NCBI RefSeq assembly: GCF_003688405.1
Contig: NZ_REFC01000013.1
Span: 1-64,000 of the forward strand
Origin: Ulvibacter antarcticus
GTDB lineage: Bacteria; Bacteroidota; Bacteroidia; Flavobacteriales; Flavobacteriaceae
Direction: 5' to 3'
DNA length: 64,000 nucleotides
Shown here piece after piece: positions 54,745 to 62,853 of this stretch (the first letter of the stretch is position 1; each line of letters opens with the position of its first letter). The translations under genes were made by a program, and so were the position numbers. The notes under the pieces are model-generated. The model was not told where the DNA came from. It saw nothing but the letters and a program-made list of their open reading frames with translations, and did no database searches.

Positions 54745-54984
54745 ATGTCGAGAGTTTGTGAGCTTACGGGCAAAAGAGCAATGGTAGGGAATAATGTTTC
54801 CCACGCCATGAATAAAACGAAACGCAAGTTCAATGTGAACCTTGCAAAGAAACGTTTTTACATTCCTGAAGAGGATAAGTGGATCACCTTAAGAGTGTCT
54901 ACTTCAGTATTAAAAACAATCAATAAAAAAGGTATTTCTGCCGTTATCAAGGAAGCTCGTTCAAAAGGCTTTCTTACAAAATAA
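54745..54984 (+). CDS. rpmB: 50S ribosomal protein L28 (bL28)
   Basis: 79 residues with the bL28 signature MSRVCELTGKRAMVGNNVSH and the basic NKTKRKFNVNL. It binds 23S rRNA in the large subunit. First gene of the rpmB-rpmG-DUF4295 ribosomal operon that is conserved upstream of ftsY in Flavobacteriaceae. One cysteine (Cys5), so probably the zinc-free form. Confidence 0.97.
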   Translation: MSRVCELTGKRAMVGNNVSHAMNKTKRKFNVNLAKKRFYIPEEDKWITLRVSTSVLKTINKKGISAVIKEARSKGFLTK

Positions 54985-55011
54985 CAGCAATAATTCATAA
55001 AGTCTATTATA

Positions 55012-55194
55012 ATGGCTAAAAGAGGAAACAGAGTACAGGTAATTTTAGAATGTACAGAGCACAAGGATTCTGGGAAACCGGGAACTTCTCGTTACATCAC
55101 AACCAAAAACAAAAAGAACACGCCAGATAGAGTGGAGTTGAAGAAATTCAACCCAATCTTGAAAAAAATGACGGTTCATAAAGAGATTAAATAA
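55012..55194 (+). CDS. rpmG: 50S ribosomal protein L33 (bL33)
   Basis: 60 residues, [18 protein letters not shown] followed by [17 protein letters not shown], the normal bL33 pattern. The single cysteine indicates the non-zinc type. Basic protein at the large-subunit E-site region. 27 nt after rpmB. Confidence 0.96.
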   Translation: MAKRGNRVQVILECTEHKDSGKPGTSRYITTKNKKNTPDRVELKKFNPILKKMTVHKEIK

Positions 55195-55253
55195 CTAGGA
55201 TTTTATAAGCTCGTATATTTCGGGTCAATAAATTTCCACTAAAGTACAGCGCC

Positions 55254-55406
55254 ATGGCAAAGAAATCGGTAGCATCATTACAAACAGGATCTAAGCGTTT
55301 AACCAAAGCAATCAAGATGGTTAAGTCGCCAAAGACAGGAGCATACACTTTTACGGAGTCAATTATGGCGCCCGAATTAGTAAATGACTGGTTAAACAAA
55401 AGATAA
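55254..55406 (+). CDS. DUF4295 family small basic protein (ribosomal bL38-type)
   Basis: 50 residues, easily missed for its size: MAKKSVASLQTGSKRLTKAI begins it and PELVNDWLNKR ends it, ATG at 55254, stop at 55404-55406. The sequence is the Bacteroidota-restricted DUF4295 protein, which from memory has been seen as an extra large-subunit protein (called bL38) in Flavobacterium ribosomes. The position directly behind rpmG and before the operon terminator supports a ribosomal role. Confidence 0.88.
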   Translation: MAKKSVASLQTGSKRLTKAIKMVKSPKTGAYTFTESIMAPELVNDWLNKR

Positions 55407-55427
55407 CCACAACGATATTTATAGTAC

Positions 55428-55460
55428 AAAAGCCACTTTTTTAGTAAAGTGGCTTTTTCT
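55428..55460 (+). terminator. Terminator of the rpmB operon
   Basis: aaaagccacttt (55428-55439) and aaagtggctttt (55446-55457) form a perfect 12-bp stem around a 6-nt loop, with more T's behind. Confidence 0.92.
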
Positions 55461-55465
55461 ATTTG

Positions 55466-55473
55466 TATCTTTG
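55466..55473 (+). promoter_or_regulatory. Likely -7 box of ftsY
   Basis: TATCTTTG, an exact TAnnTTTG match, follows the rpmB terminator. The resulting ftsY leader would be ~175 nt and would contain the structured element at 55490-55617. Confidence 0.5.
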
Positions 55474-55489
55474 CCGTCGAAGAATTGTT

Positions 55490-55617
55490 GGGCGTTCCTA
55501 AAGTGAGCTTGGCTCTACTTTAGGGCGGGCTATCCGCTGTATCCCTGTAGTCACAATGAGGTAGAGCGAAGCTCACTACATGACTACTTCAGGGGATGCC
55601 GCTACTATCCCTAACGC
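55490..55617 (+). repeat. Nested structured intergenic element in the ftsY leader
   Basis: A ~128-bp element opens with gggcgtt and closes with aacgc, which can pair. Inside are hairpins cctaaagt/actttagg (55497-55504, 55517-55524), gtagtca/tgactac (55547-55553, 55581-55587) and gagc-gaa-gctc (55564-55574), plus a conserved-looking CGGGCTATCCGCTGTAT segment and ggatgccgctactatccc. Alternatively agtgagctt..ctctac can pair with gtagagcgaagctcact. From memory, similar GGGCGTT...ATCCCTAACGC elements recur between genes in Flavobacteria. Only one copy is visible here. Confidence 0.6.
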
Positions 55618-55654
55618 ACTATCAAAAAGTCACATCAACGAATAATCAAACTTA

Positions 55655-56608
55655 ATGAGCTTCTTTAAAAAGATATTCACCAAAGAAAAAAAAGAGACCC
55701 TTGATAAAGGCCTTGAAAAAACTTCTACTTCTTTTTTAGACAAACTTGGAAAGGCCGTTGCCGGGAAAAGTAAGGTCGATGAAGATGTACTCGATAATCT
55801 CGAGGAGGTACTCGTATCGAGCGATGTGGGAGTAACTACAACCTTAAAAGTTATAGATCGCATAGAAGCCAGAGTAGCTAAGGATAAATACCTTGGCACA
55901 GATGAGCTCAATAAAATTCTTAGAGAAGAAATCGCAGGACTTTTAAGTGAAACCAATAGCGGTAATGCAACCGAATTCGAAATACCAAAACAAGATGCTC
56001 CTTATGTAATCATGGTTGTAGGCGTTAATGGTGTAGGGAAAACAACAACTATAGGAAAACTAGCACATCAGTTCAAAAGTGCCGGTAAAACCGTAGTTCT
56101 TGGTGCTGCAGATACGTTTCGTGCAGCGGCTATCGATCAACTACAAATCTGGGCAGATCGCACAGGTGTTCCCTTAGTACGTCAGGAAATGGGAAGTGAT
56201 CCCGCAAGTGTTGCTTTCGATACCTTAGAAAGTGCAGTAACCAAAAATGCCGATGTAGTAATTATCGATACAGCCGGACGTTTACACAATAAAGTGAATT
56301 TAATGAATGAGCTTACAAAAGTAAAGCGCGTCATGCAAAAGGTAATCCCTGATGCACCTCACGAAGTGCTTTTAGTATTAGACGGTTCTACCGGACAAAA
56401 CGCTTTTGAACAAGCAAAACAATTTACTGCTGCCACCGAAGTTACTTCACTAGCAGTTACCAAACTTGACGGTACCGCAAAGGGAGGCGTCGTGATTGGT
56501 ATTTCAGATCAGTTTCAAATTCCCGTGAAATACATCGGAGTAGGAGAAGGCATCGAAGATCTTCAGGTGTTTAATAAAATTGAATTTGTAGATAGCTTTT
56601 TTAAATAA
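55655..56608 (+). CDS. ftsY: Signal recognition particle receptor FtsY
   Basis: 317 residues, the short form without a long acidic A domain. The NG domains are clear: helical N domain (about 20-100) and the SRP GTPase with P-loop GVNGVGKTT (123-131), AADTFRAAAIDQL, DTAGRLHNKVNLM and TKLDGTAKGG. It docks ribosome-SRP complexes at the membrane for co-translational insertion. The basic N-terminal KIFTKEKKE may aid membrane binding. Conserved neighbour of the ribosomal genes upstream. Confidence 0.97.
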   Translation: MSFFKKIFTKEKKETLDKGLEKTSTSFLDKLGKAVAGKSKVDEDVLDNLEEVLVSSDVGVTTTLKVIDRIEARVAKDKYLGTDELNKILREEIAGLLSETNSGNATEFEIPKQDAPYVIMVVGVNGVGKTTTIGKLAHQFKSAGKTVVLGAADTFRAAAIDQLQIWADRTGVPLVRQEMGSDPASVAFDTLESAVTKNADVVIIDTAGRLHNKVNLMNELTKVKRVMQKVIPDAPHEVLLVLDGSTGQNAFEQAKQFTAATEVTSLAVTKLDGTAKGGVVIGISDQFQIPVKYIGVGEGIEDLQVFNKIEFVDSFFK

Positions 56609-56699
56609 ATTTAGGGTAGTATTATTCCTTTGGTTATATGAAATTTTTTAGTCGGCCGAGTATCTTGTATATTCAACGGCTAACCAATTAAATATAATC

Positions 56700-58451
56700 A
56701 TGAAAAAACAACTTCTATTAGTAATAATTCTCATTATTTCAGTATCAGCTTGCAAAGAACAAACGAACAAAGATGTCGCCAGTGACCAAAATGAGAATTT
56801 TGACTCCTTTAAAGAAGAATTCTTACAAAATCTTTGGAAACAAAGTCCAGGTTGGGCATCTTGGGCTGGATTGCACGAGTACGATTCTATTTTGAATATC
56901 GATTCAGAAGAAAATAAACAAAAATATCTCAATTCGCTTAAGGAAATGGACGCTAAGCTCCAGCAGTTTGAGCTCGCCAATTTAGATGATAAAAATAAAA
57001 TAGACTATCATCTTATAGAAAATTCACTGGAATCTAGCGTATGGTGGGTTAACGAATTTAAAGGTCATGAATGGGATGCATCTGGTTACAATATTGCAGG
57101 TCGCGTATGGACAATAGTAAATGGCGATTATGCAGATCTTGATACACGTTTAGAAATTCTGTCTGCATTGTTGAAAAACGTTCCCGCTTATTATGAAAGC
57201 GGAATAGAAAACCTTACAAGACCAACGATGGAGCATCTTGATCTTGGCTACAATCAAAACCAAGGAGCTTTGCATATTTTAGGAGAGCAACTTTTAGATT
57301 CTATATCAAGTTCAACGCTGAGCGATGCTACAAAAGAAACGTTGTTAGCAAGAGTACAATCATCAAAAGAAGCTGTTAGCAACTATATTGCTACACTTGA
57401 AAAACTTAAAGTTGAGCTTGCAGATGGCAAAGCTGAAAGCCCGAGAATTGGGAAAAAGCTTTATGATAAAAATTATGCTTTACAAGTTAACTCAGGGTAT
57501 ACAGCCGATGAGATTTATAACAAAGCACTAAAAGAAAAGAAGAAGATTCACGCAAAAATGATTGAAATTTCAGATTCAATTTGGGATAATCATCTAGCCG
57601 GTTTAAAAAAGCCTACAGATGAAATTGTGATGATTAAAATGCTCATCGATAAAATTGCCGAAAAGCATGTAGCCCGTGAAGATTTTGTTGACGAGATTAA
57701 ACGACAGATGCCCATCCTCGCTTCATTTGTAACAGAGCACGACCTTTTAACACAAGATCCGTCTAAACCTTTAGTTGTGCGCGAAATGCCAGTACATATG
57801 CGTGGCGTTAGTGGTGCTTCTGTAAGCAGCCCTGGTCCCTACGAAAAAGGGAAGGACACCTATTATAATGTGACTCCTCTTGACGGTTATAGCGATGAAG
57901 AAGCCGAAAGTAATTTGAGAGAATACAATCACTATATCCTTCAAATCTTAAATATACACGAAGGAATCCCTGGACATTATACGCAACTCGTTTATGGTAA
58001 TGAATCTCCAAGTATTATTAAGACTATCCTAGCGAATGGCGCAATGGTTGAAGGATGGGCAAATTATGCCGAAATTATGATGCTGGAGGAGGGTTATAAC
58101 GAATCTCCAGAAATGTGGTTAATGTGGTACAAATGGCAGTTGAGATCTGTGACAAATACAATTCTGGATTACAGCTATCACGTGCTTGATCTCCAAAAAG
58201 AAGATGCGATGAAATTGATGATTGCAGAGGCCTTCCAGGAAAAAACGGAGGCGGAAGAAAAGTGGGTGAGAGTGACCTTAACTTCTGTGCAACTCACTTC
58301 CTATTTTACTGGCTTTTCTGAAATTTATGAATTGAGAGATGAGATGAAAACATTAAAAGGAGACGATTTCGATTTAAAAGAATTTCATGAGCAGTTTTTA
58401 AGCTATGGAAATGCTCCTGTTAAATATATTCGCGAGTTGATGATAAAATAA
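56700..58451 (+). CDS. DUF885 family lipoprotein (putative metallopeptidase)
   Basis: 583 residues with a lipoprotein signal (MKKQLLLVIILIISVSAC, Cys18). The body is mainly helical. The conserved motif HEGIPGHYTQ at residue 420 onward gives a HExxxGH-like metal-binding pattern, and EGWANYAEIMMLEEGY supplies a downstream glutamate, as in this family, which is related to M3/M32-like gluzincins in fold prediction. Likely a periplasmic or surface metallo-hydrolase, substrate unknown. A one-mismatch -7 box tatcttgt lies ~40 nt upstream. Monocistronic. Confidence 0.87.
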   Translation: MKKQLLLVIILIISVSACKEQTNKDVASDQNENFDSFKEEFLQNLWKQSPGWASWAGLHEYDSILNIDSEENKQKYLNSLKEMDAKLQQFELANLDDKNKIDYHLIENSLESSVWWVNEFKGHEWDASGYNIAGRVWTIVNGDYADLDTRLEILSALLKNVPAYYESGIENLTRPTMEHLDLGYNQNQGALHILGEQLLDSISSSTLSDATKETLLARVQSSKEAVSNYIATLEKLKVELADGKAESPRIGKKLYDKNYALQVNSGYTADEIYNKALKEKKKIHAKMIEISDSIWDNHLAGLKKPTDEIVMIKMLIDKIAEKHVAREDFVDEIKRQMPILASFVTEHDLLTQDPSKPLVVREMPVHMRGVSGASVSSPGPYEKGKDTYYNVTPLDGYSDEEAESNLREYNHYILQILNIHEGIPGHYTQLVYGNESPSIIKTILANGAMVEGWANYAEIMMLEEGYNESPEMWLMWYKWQLRSVTNTILDYSYHVLDLQKEDAMKLMIAEAFQEKTEAEEKWVRVTLTSVQLTSYFTGFSEIYELRDEMKTLKGDDFDLKEFHEQFLSYGNAPVKYIRELMIK

Positions 58452-58618
58452 GTGCATGAAACTTCATAATACAAAGCATACAAAAAATAGGCGAATAAGT
58501 ACTAAATTCAAGGTTTTGTGCTCGTATCAAACTTTGTGCTAAACCGAGTTCTGTGCTTCTAAATTGCCTACTTTCATATACTAAACGTTAGCCAAGAGCT
58601 GAAAAAAGCGAAATAACG

Positions 58619-59251
58619 ATGACATTAGATAGAAAAGAACATTGGGAAAAGGTTTATAAGACTAAAAATCCAGACCAAGTAAGTTGGACGCAAGAAATAC
58701 CAAAAACTTCGGTTGAATTTATAAATTCATTCGGATTAAAGAAAACTGCGAAAATAATAGATATTGGTGGCGGCGACAGTACCCTTGTGGATTTCTTACT
58801 AGAAGAAGGTTTTGAAAATGTTACTGTACTTGACATTTCCTCTAAATCACTTGAAAAAGCAAAAAATCGACTTGGAGAAAAAGCAACTAAGGTAAATTGG
58901 ATTGTAAGCGACATTACAGAATTTGAACCAAATACAACTTATGATGTTTGGCACGACAGAGCTACCTTTCATTTTCTCACAACGACTGAACAAATAGAAA
59001 AATACCTAAAAATTGCTAGAAAGTCTGTGAGCGGTTTCTTAATAATTGGAACTTTTTCACAAAACGGACCTAAAAAATGTAGCGGGCTTGAAATAAAGCA
59101 ATACAATGAAAAGGAATTAACTTCGGAATTGAACGATGGATTTCAGAAAATTAAGTGCGTAACAGAAGACCACTTAACACCATTTGATACAAAGCAGAAT
59201 TTCTTGTTTTGTAGTTTTAAAAGACAATTGAACTTAATAACCATTAGTTAA
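58619..59251 (+). CDS. Class I SAM-dependent methyltransferase
   Basis: 210 residues. MTLDRKEHWEKVYKTKNPDQVSW is the N-terminal stretch typical of a small thiopurine/arsenite-like methyltransferase group. Motif I IIDIGGGDSTLVD (about 46-58) binds AdoMet, and VTVLDISSKSLEKAK holds the acidic ribose-binding residue. The C-terminal half reads FSQNGPKKCSGLEIKQYNEKEL, common to close relatives. The substrate is unknown. Upstream lies a 167-bp gap with tttgtgct-type direct repeats and the word aacgttagcc, which often precedes mobile accessory genes in Flavobacteria. The codon mix is lower in G+C than that of its neighbours, judging by eye, so the gene may be acquired. Confidence 0.85.
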   Translation: MTLDRKEHWEKVYKTKNPDQVSWTQEIPKTSVEFINSFGLKKTAKIIDIGGGDSTLVDFLLEEGFENVTVLDISSKSLEKAKNRLGEKATKVNWIVSDITEFEPNTTYDVWHDRATFHFLTTTEQIEKYLKIARKSVSGFLIIGTFSQNGPKKCSGLEIKQYNEKELTSELNDGFQKIKCVTEDHLTPFDTKQNFLFCSFKRQLNLITIS

Positions 59252-59341
59252 CCACGAATTCTCAATCTAGGCTTATTTAGAAATCGCATTTAAGTTCTTA
59301 ATTTTTTAACGGAAGTAAATCCGATTGCTACTTAACAAATT

Positions 59342-59400
59342 AAAAAAAAACGCAAAATGTAAAAGTCCAAAGTATAGTACACTTTGGACTTTTACATTTT
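59342..59400 (-). terminator. Terminator of the second S9 peptidase gene
   Basis: A perfect 20-bp stem, left arm 59354-59373 and right arm 59381-59400, has a 7-nt loop; on the minus strand it runs into T's (A-run at 59342-59350). It could also end the methyltransferase transcript on the plus strand. Confidence 0.9.
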
Positions 59401-59455
59401 ACATTTAAGATTTTACATTAACCTTTTAGGGCTGATTATCTCTAGGTAATCAATT

Positions 59456-61357
59456 CTAAAGCGTTTCCTTCAACCAATCAAAAAACTGTCGCTGCCACAC
59501 CAAGGCATTCTGAGGTTGTAACACCCAATGATTCTCTCCCGGTAAGTACAACAGTTTACTTTTTATACCTTGTAATTGCGCTGCTTGAAATGCTTCCAAT
59601 CCTTGTTCAATCGGGACTCTGTAATCTTTTCCGCCCTGTACAATTAAAATTGGTGTATCCCATTTATCCACAAAATTTATCGGATTAAATTCATTGAATG
59701 CCTTTTGCGCTTTTGCATTGTCCTTTTCCCAATAAGCTCCGCCCATGTCGTAGTTCACAAAAAATAACTCTTCGGTAGTGCCATACATACTTCTCATATC
59801 GAAAACACCATCGTGTGATATAAAACTTTTAAAACGCCCATTGTGATGTCCTGCTAAATAGAACACAGAATATCCTCCAAAGCTCGCGCCAACAGCGCCC
59901 AAACGGTCATTATCTACATAAGGTTCTTTAGCTATATCGTCAATAGCATCCAGGTAATCCTGCATAGCTTTTCCACCCCAATCTCCGCTAATCGCCTCAT
60001 TCCATTCAACACCATGTCCCGGCATACCTCTTCGATTAGGAGCTACCACTATATATCCTTGTGATGCCATTAGCTGAAAATTCCAACGAAAAGAGTAAAA
60101 TTGCGACAGCGCAGATTGCGGCCCACCTTGTGCATACATTAAGGTTGGATACTTTTTTGAAGCGTCAAAATTTGGAGGTAAGATCACCCACACAAGCATT
60201 TTCTTATTGTCTTTTGTGGTAACATATCTTTTCTCCACCTTCGGAAGTGTTAGCCCTTTATACAAATCATCATTTACATGAGTAAGCTGTTTAAAAGCCT
60301 TCGTTTTCAAATCAAACGAATATATTTCCGAAGCATGATTCATATCGGTTCGGGTTACAATGAGACTATTTTTCGTCTGACCAACAATACCGGTAATATT
60401 GAATTGTCCTTCGGAAAGCTGATCAACCACAGGTAATTTACGAGTCAGGCCTGGATAATCAACCTTAAAAATTTGAATCGTGCCATCAACAGGTGCTGTG
60501 AAATAAATATCCTTGTTATTATCGGCCCAAGTAAATCCATTTACGGTACCGTCCCACCGTGCCGTTAGATTCTGCTTAATACCATCCCTAAGTACTACTA
60601 TGTCATTTTTATCGGCTTCATATCCGTCTGTTTGCATTTGCGTCCAAGCAAGCGAACCATCCTTCGAAAATGCCGGCTGAGTATCGTATCCCTTATTATC
60701 GGCTGTAACATTTACCGTCGTTTTATCCTTCAAATTGTATTTGTAAATATCTGTATTCGTACTTATAGCATAAGCCGTTCCTGCGACTTTTTTACTCACA
60801 TAATAAATGTCATTGCTATCTGGCGACCAGATATAGTCTTCATCCCCGCCAAATGGAGCTTGAGGTGTATAAAATGGCTCTCCCGGCATTATATCTGTGT
60901 CTTCACCTGTTTTCATGTTCTTATAAAAAACATGGTTGTATGAACCATCGTTCCAAGAGTCCCAATGACGGTAATCTAGAGCTGTATATACATAAGCATC
61001 TGATTGTGGCAAATCACTGTATAAATCTTTTCCGGTAATTTTCTCGATTGCTACTGCTTTATGAAGTAACTGCCATCCATAATTTGGGGAAACATTCTTA
61101 TCGGCAACCAATCCTGCCGCACTTTCGAGTGCTATGGCAGCACCTCCATCTAAAGGCATTTTATAAAACTTGGAATCGAATTTATTCTCAGCCATATTCG
61201 GACTCGAAACTTTGTAGACAAGACTTTGTCCGTCGGTCGAGATTCCCATCGGACTCACCTTCTTTACCTGCCAAAGCAGTTCGGGAGTCATTACGTTTTG
61301 GGCTTGTAGTAAGCCGCATCCAATAAAGGCCAGCAATAGTGTGAAGTATATTTTCAT
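59456..61357 (-). CDS. S9-family prolyl oligopeptidase-like peptidase
   Basis: 633 residues with a signal peptide ending GLLQAQ. An N-terminal propeller (about 30-370) contains TolB-like blades (SPDSNDIYYVSKK, WADNNKDIYFTAP). The catalytic domain has GAVGASFGGYSVFYLAG with nucleophile Ser492, an acid in LIVQGGKDYRVP and the histidine in LPGENHWVLQP. These match DPP/acylaminoacyl-peptidase-type S9C enzymes, which release peptides from short oligopeptides in the periplasm. It diverges from rimO over 171 bp. Confidence 0.92.
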   Translation of the reverse strand: MKIYFTLLLAFIGCGLLQAQNVMTPELLWQVKKVSPMGISTDGQSLVYKVSSPNMAENKFDSKFYKMPLDGGAAIALESAAGLVADKNVSPNYGWQLLHKAVAIEKITGKDLYSDLPQSDAYVYTALDYRHWDSWNDGSYNHVFYKNMKTGEDTDIMPGEPFYTPQAPFGGDEDYIWSPDSNDIYYVSKKVAGTAYAISTNTDIYKYNLKDKTTVNVTADNKGYDTQPAFSKDGSLAWTQMQTDGYEADKNDIVVLRDGIKQNLTARWDGTVNGFTWADNNKDIYFTAPVDGTIQIFKVDYPGLTRKLPVVDQLSEGQFNITGIVGQTKNSLIVTRTDMNHASEIYSFDLKTKAFKQLTHVNDDLYKGLTLPKVEKRYVTTKDNKKMLVWVILPPNFDASKKYPTLMYAQGGPQSALSQFYSFRWNFQLMASQGYIVVAPNRRGMPGHGVEWNEAISGDWGGKAMQDYLDAIDDIAKEPYVDNDRLGAVGASFGGYSVFYLAGHHNGRFKSFISHDGVFDMRSMYGTTEELFFVNYDMGGAYWEKDNAKAQKAFNEFNPINFVDKWDTPILIVQGGKDYRVPIEQGLEAFQAAQLQGIKSKLLYLPGENHWVLQPQNALVWQRQFFDWLKETL

Positions 61358-61477
61358 AGTTGAATTGTTTAAAAGAAAGTAAAGTTATGCAAATGATGAT
61401 TATTTTAAAAGGGAATAGGTTCTACATTTAAAGAAGGCACGATTATTTATTGGCATTAAACTCCTACTTTAATCAGC

Positions 61478-61507
61478 TTGTAGTCTTAGTAATAAGCAGT
61501 ATCTTTG
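61478..61507 (+). promoter_or_regulatory. Promoter of rimO
   Basis: TTG at 61478-61480, a 19-bp spacer and TATCTTTG at 61500-61507: a near-ideal Bacteroidota promoter. The rimO ATG lies 21 nt after the -7 box. Confidence 0.7.
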
Positions 61508-61528
61508 CAGGCTTTTAAAATGTAAGTT

Positions 61529-62836
61529 ATGCGTACCAAAACTCTGAAAAAGAATAAGATCAATGTAGTAACCCTTGGATGTTCCAAGAATGTATACGAC
61601 AGTGAAGTATTGATGGGACAGTTACGCGCTAATAACAAAGAGGTAGTTCATGAAGAAGAGGGGAATATTGTTGTAATCAATACCTGCGGTTTTATTGCGA
61701 ACGCGAAAGAAGAAAGTATCAACACCATTTTAGAGTACGTTAAGAAAAAAGAAGAGGGTAGTGTAGACAAGGTTTTCGTAACCGGATGTTTATCGGAACG
61801 CTATAAGCCGGATCTACAAAAAGAAATTCCATCTGTTGATCAATATTTTGGAACTACAGAACTTCCGGGACTGTTGAAAGCATTAGGTGCAGATTACAGA
61901 CACGAATTAATTGGTGAGCGTTTAACAACAACTCCTAAGAATTACGCTTATCTTAAAATTGCAGAAGGCTGCGATCGCCCTTGTTCTTTCTGTGCCATCC
62001 CAATAATGCGCGGAAAACATAAAAGTACACCTATTGAAGAATTAGTAATCGAATCCGAAAAACTGGCTGCAAATGGTGTAAAAGAGCTAATCCTTATTGC
62101 CCAGGATCTTACGTATTACGGTTTAGATATCTACAAAAAAAGAAATCTAGGCGAGCTGCTTCAAGCACTTGTAAAAGTTGAAGGTATCGATTGGATTCGT
62201 CTGCATTATGCTTTTCCAACCGGTTTCCCAATGGATGTGCTGGAAATAATGCGCAATGAGCCTAAGATCTGTAATTATATCGATATTCCTTTGCAACACA
62301 TTGCAGACCCTATTTTAAAGTCAATGCGTCGCGGAACTACAAAAGCTAAGACAACAAAATTATTGGAAGAGTTTAGAGCTGCAGTTCCCGAAATGGCAAT
62401 TCGCACGACCCTTATTGTTGGTTATCCCGGAGAAACAGAAGAAGACTTCCAGACGCTTAAAAATTGGGTTGAGGAAATGCGTTTTGAACGTTTAGGTTGT
62501 TTTACCTATTCACACGAAGAAAACACCCACGCCTACAATCTGGAAGATGATGTGCCGGAAGATGTAAAAATGGATCGTGCCAACCAAATCATGGAAATAC
62601 AATCTCAGATCTCCTGGGAGCTTAATCAGCAGAAAATTGGTAAGGAATTCAAAGTAGTGATCGACCGTAAGGAAGGTAGTTATTATGTGGGTCGTACCGA
62701 ATTTGATAGCCCGGATGTCGACAATGAAGTCTTGATCAATGCCGTGGAAGGTTATTTAAGAACAGGAGAGTTTTTTACAGTTAAAATTACGGCTGCAGAA
62801 GACTTTGATCTCTATGCTGAGGTAGTTATGGATTAA
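61529..62836 (+). CDS. rimO: Ribosomal protein S12 methylthiotransferase RimO
   Basis: 435 residues. The N-terminal UPF0004 domain binds one [4Fe-4S] cluster through Cys18, Cys53 and Cys87. The radical-SAM domain has the CxxxCxxC motif at Cys148, Cys152 and Cys155 (EGCDRPCSFCAIP), with IRTTLIVGYPGETEEDF downstream. A C-terminal TRAM domain (VVIDRKEGSYYVGRTEFDSPDVD) binds the ribosomal substrate. It adds a methylthio group to the conserved aspartate of uS12. PMRGKHKST-like IMRGKHKSTP fits RimO rather than MiaB. A strong own promoter is present. Confidence 0.96.
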   Translation: MRTKTLKKNKINVVTLGCSKNVYDSEVLMGQLRANNKEVVHEEEGNIVVINTCGFIANAKEESINTILEYVKKKEEGSVDKVFVTGCLSERYKPDLQKEIPSVDQYFGTTELPGLLKALGADYRHELIGERLTTTPKNYAYLKIAEGCDRPCSFCAIPIMRGKHKSTPIEELVIESEKLAANGVKELILIAQDLTYYGLDIYKKRNLGELLQALVKVEGIDWIRLHYAFPTGFPMDVLEIMRNEPKICNYIDIPLQHIADPILKSMRRGTTKAKTTKLLEEFRAAVPEMAIRTTLIVGYPGETEEDFQTLKNWVEEMRFERLGCFTYSHEENTHAYNLEDDVPEDVKMDRANQIMEIQSQISWELNQQKIGKEFKVVIDRKEGSYYVGRTEFDSPDVDNEVLINAVEGYLRTGEFFTVKITAAEDFDLYAEVVMD

Positions 62837-62853
62837 ATTAATATCTTCATACT

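Noticed and set aside
55187-55429. Minus-strand ORF across the DUF4295 gene
   Set aside because: It lies wholly opposite a small recognised gene in a conserved operon and resembles no known protein.
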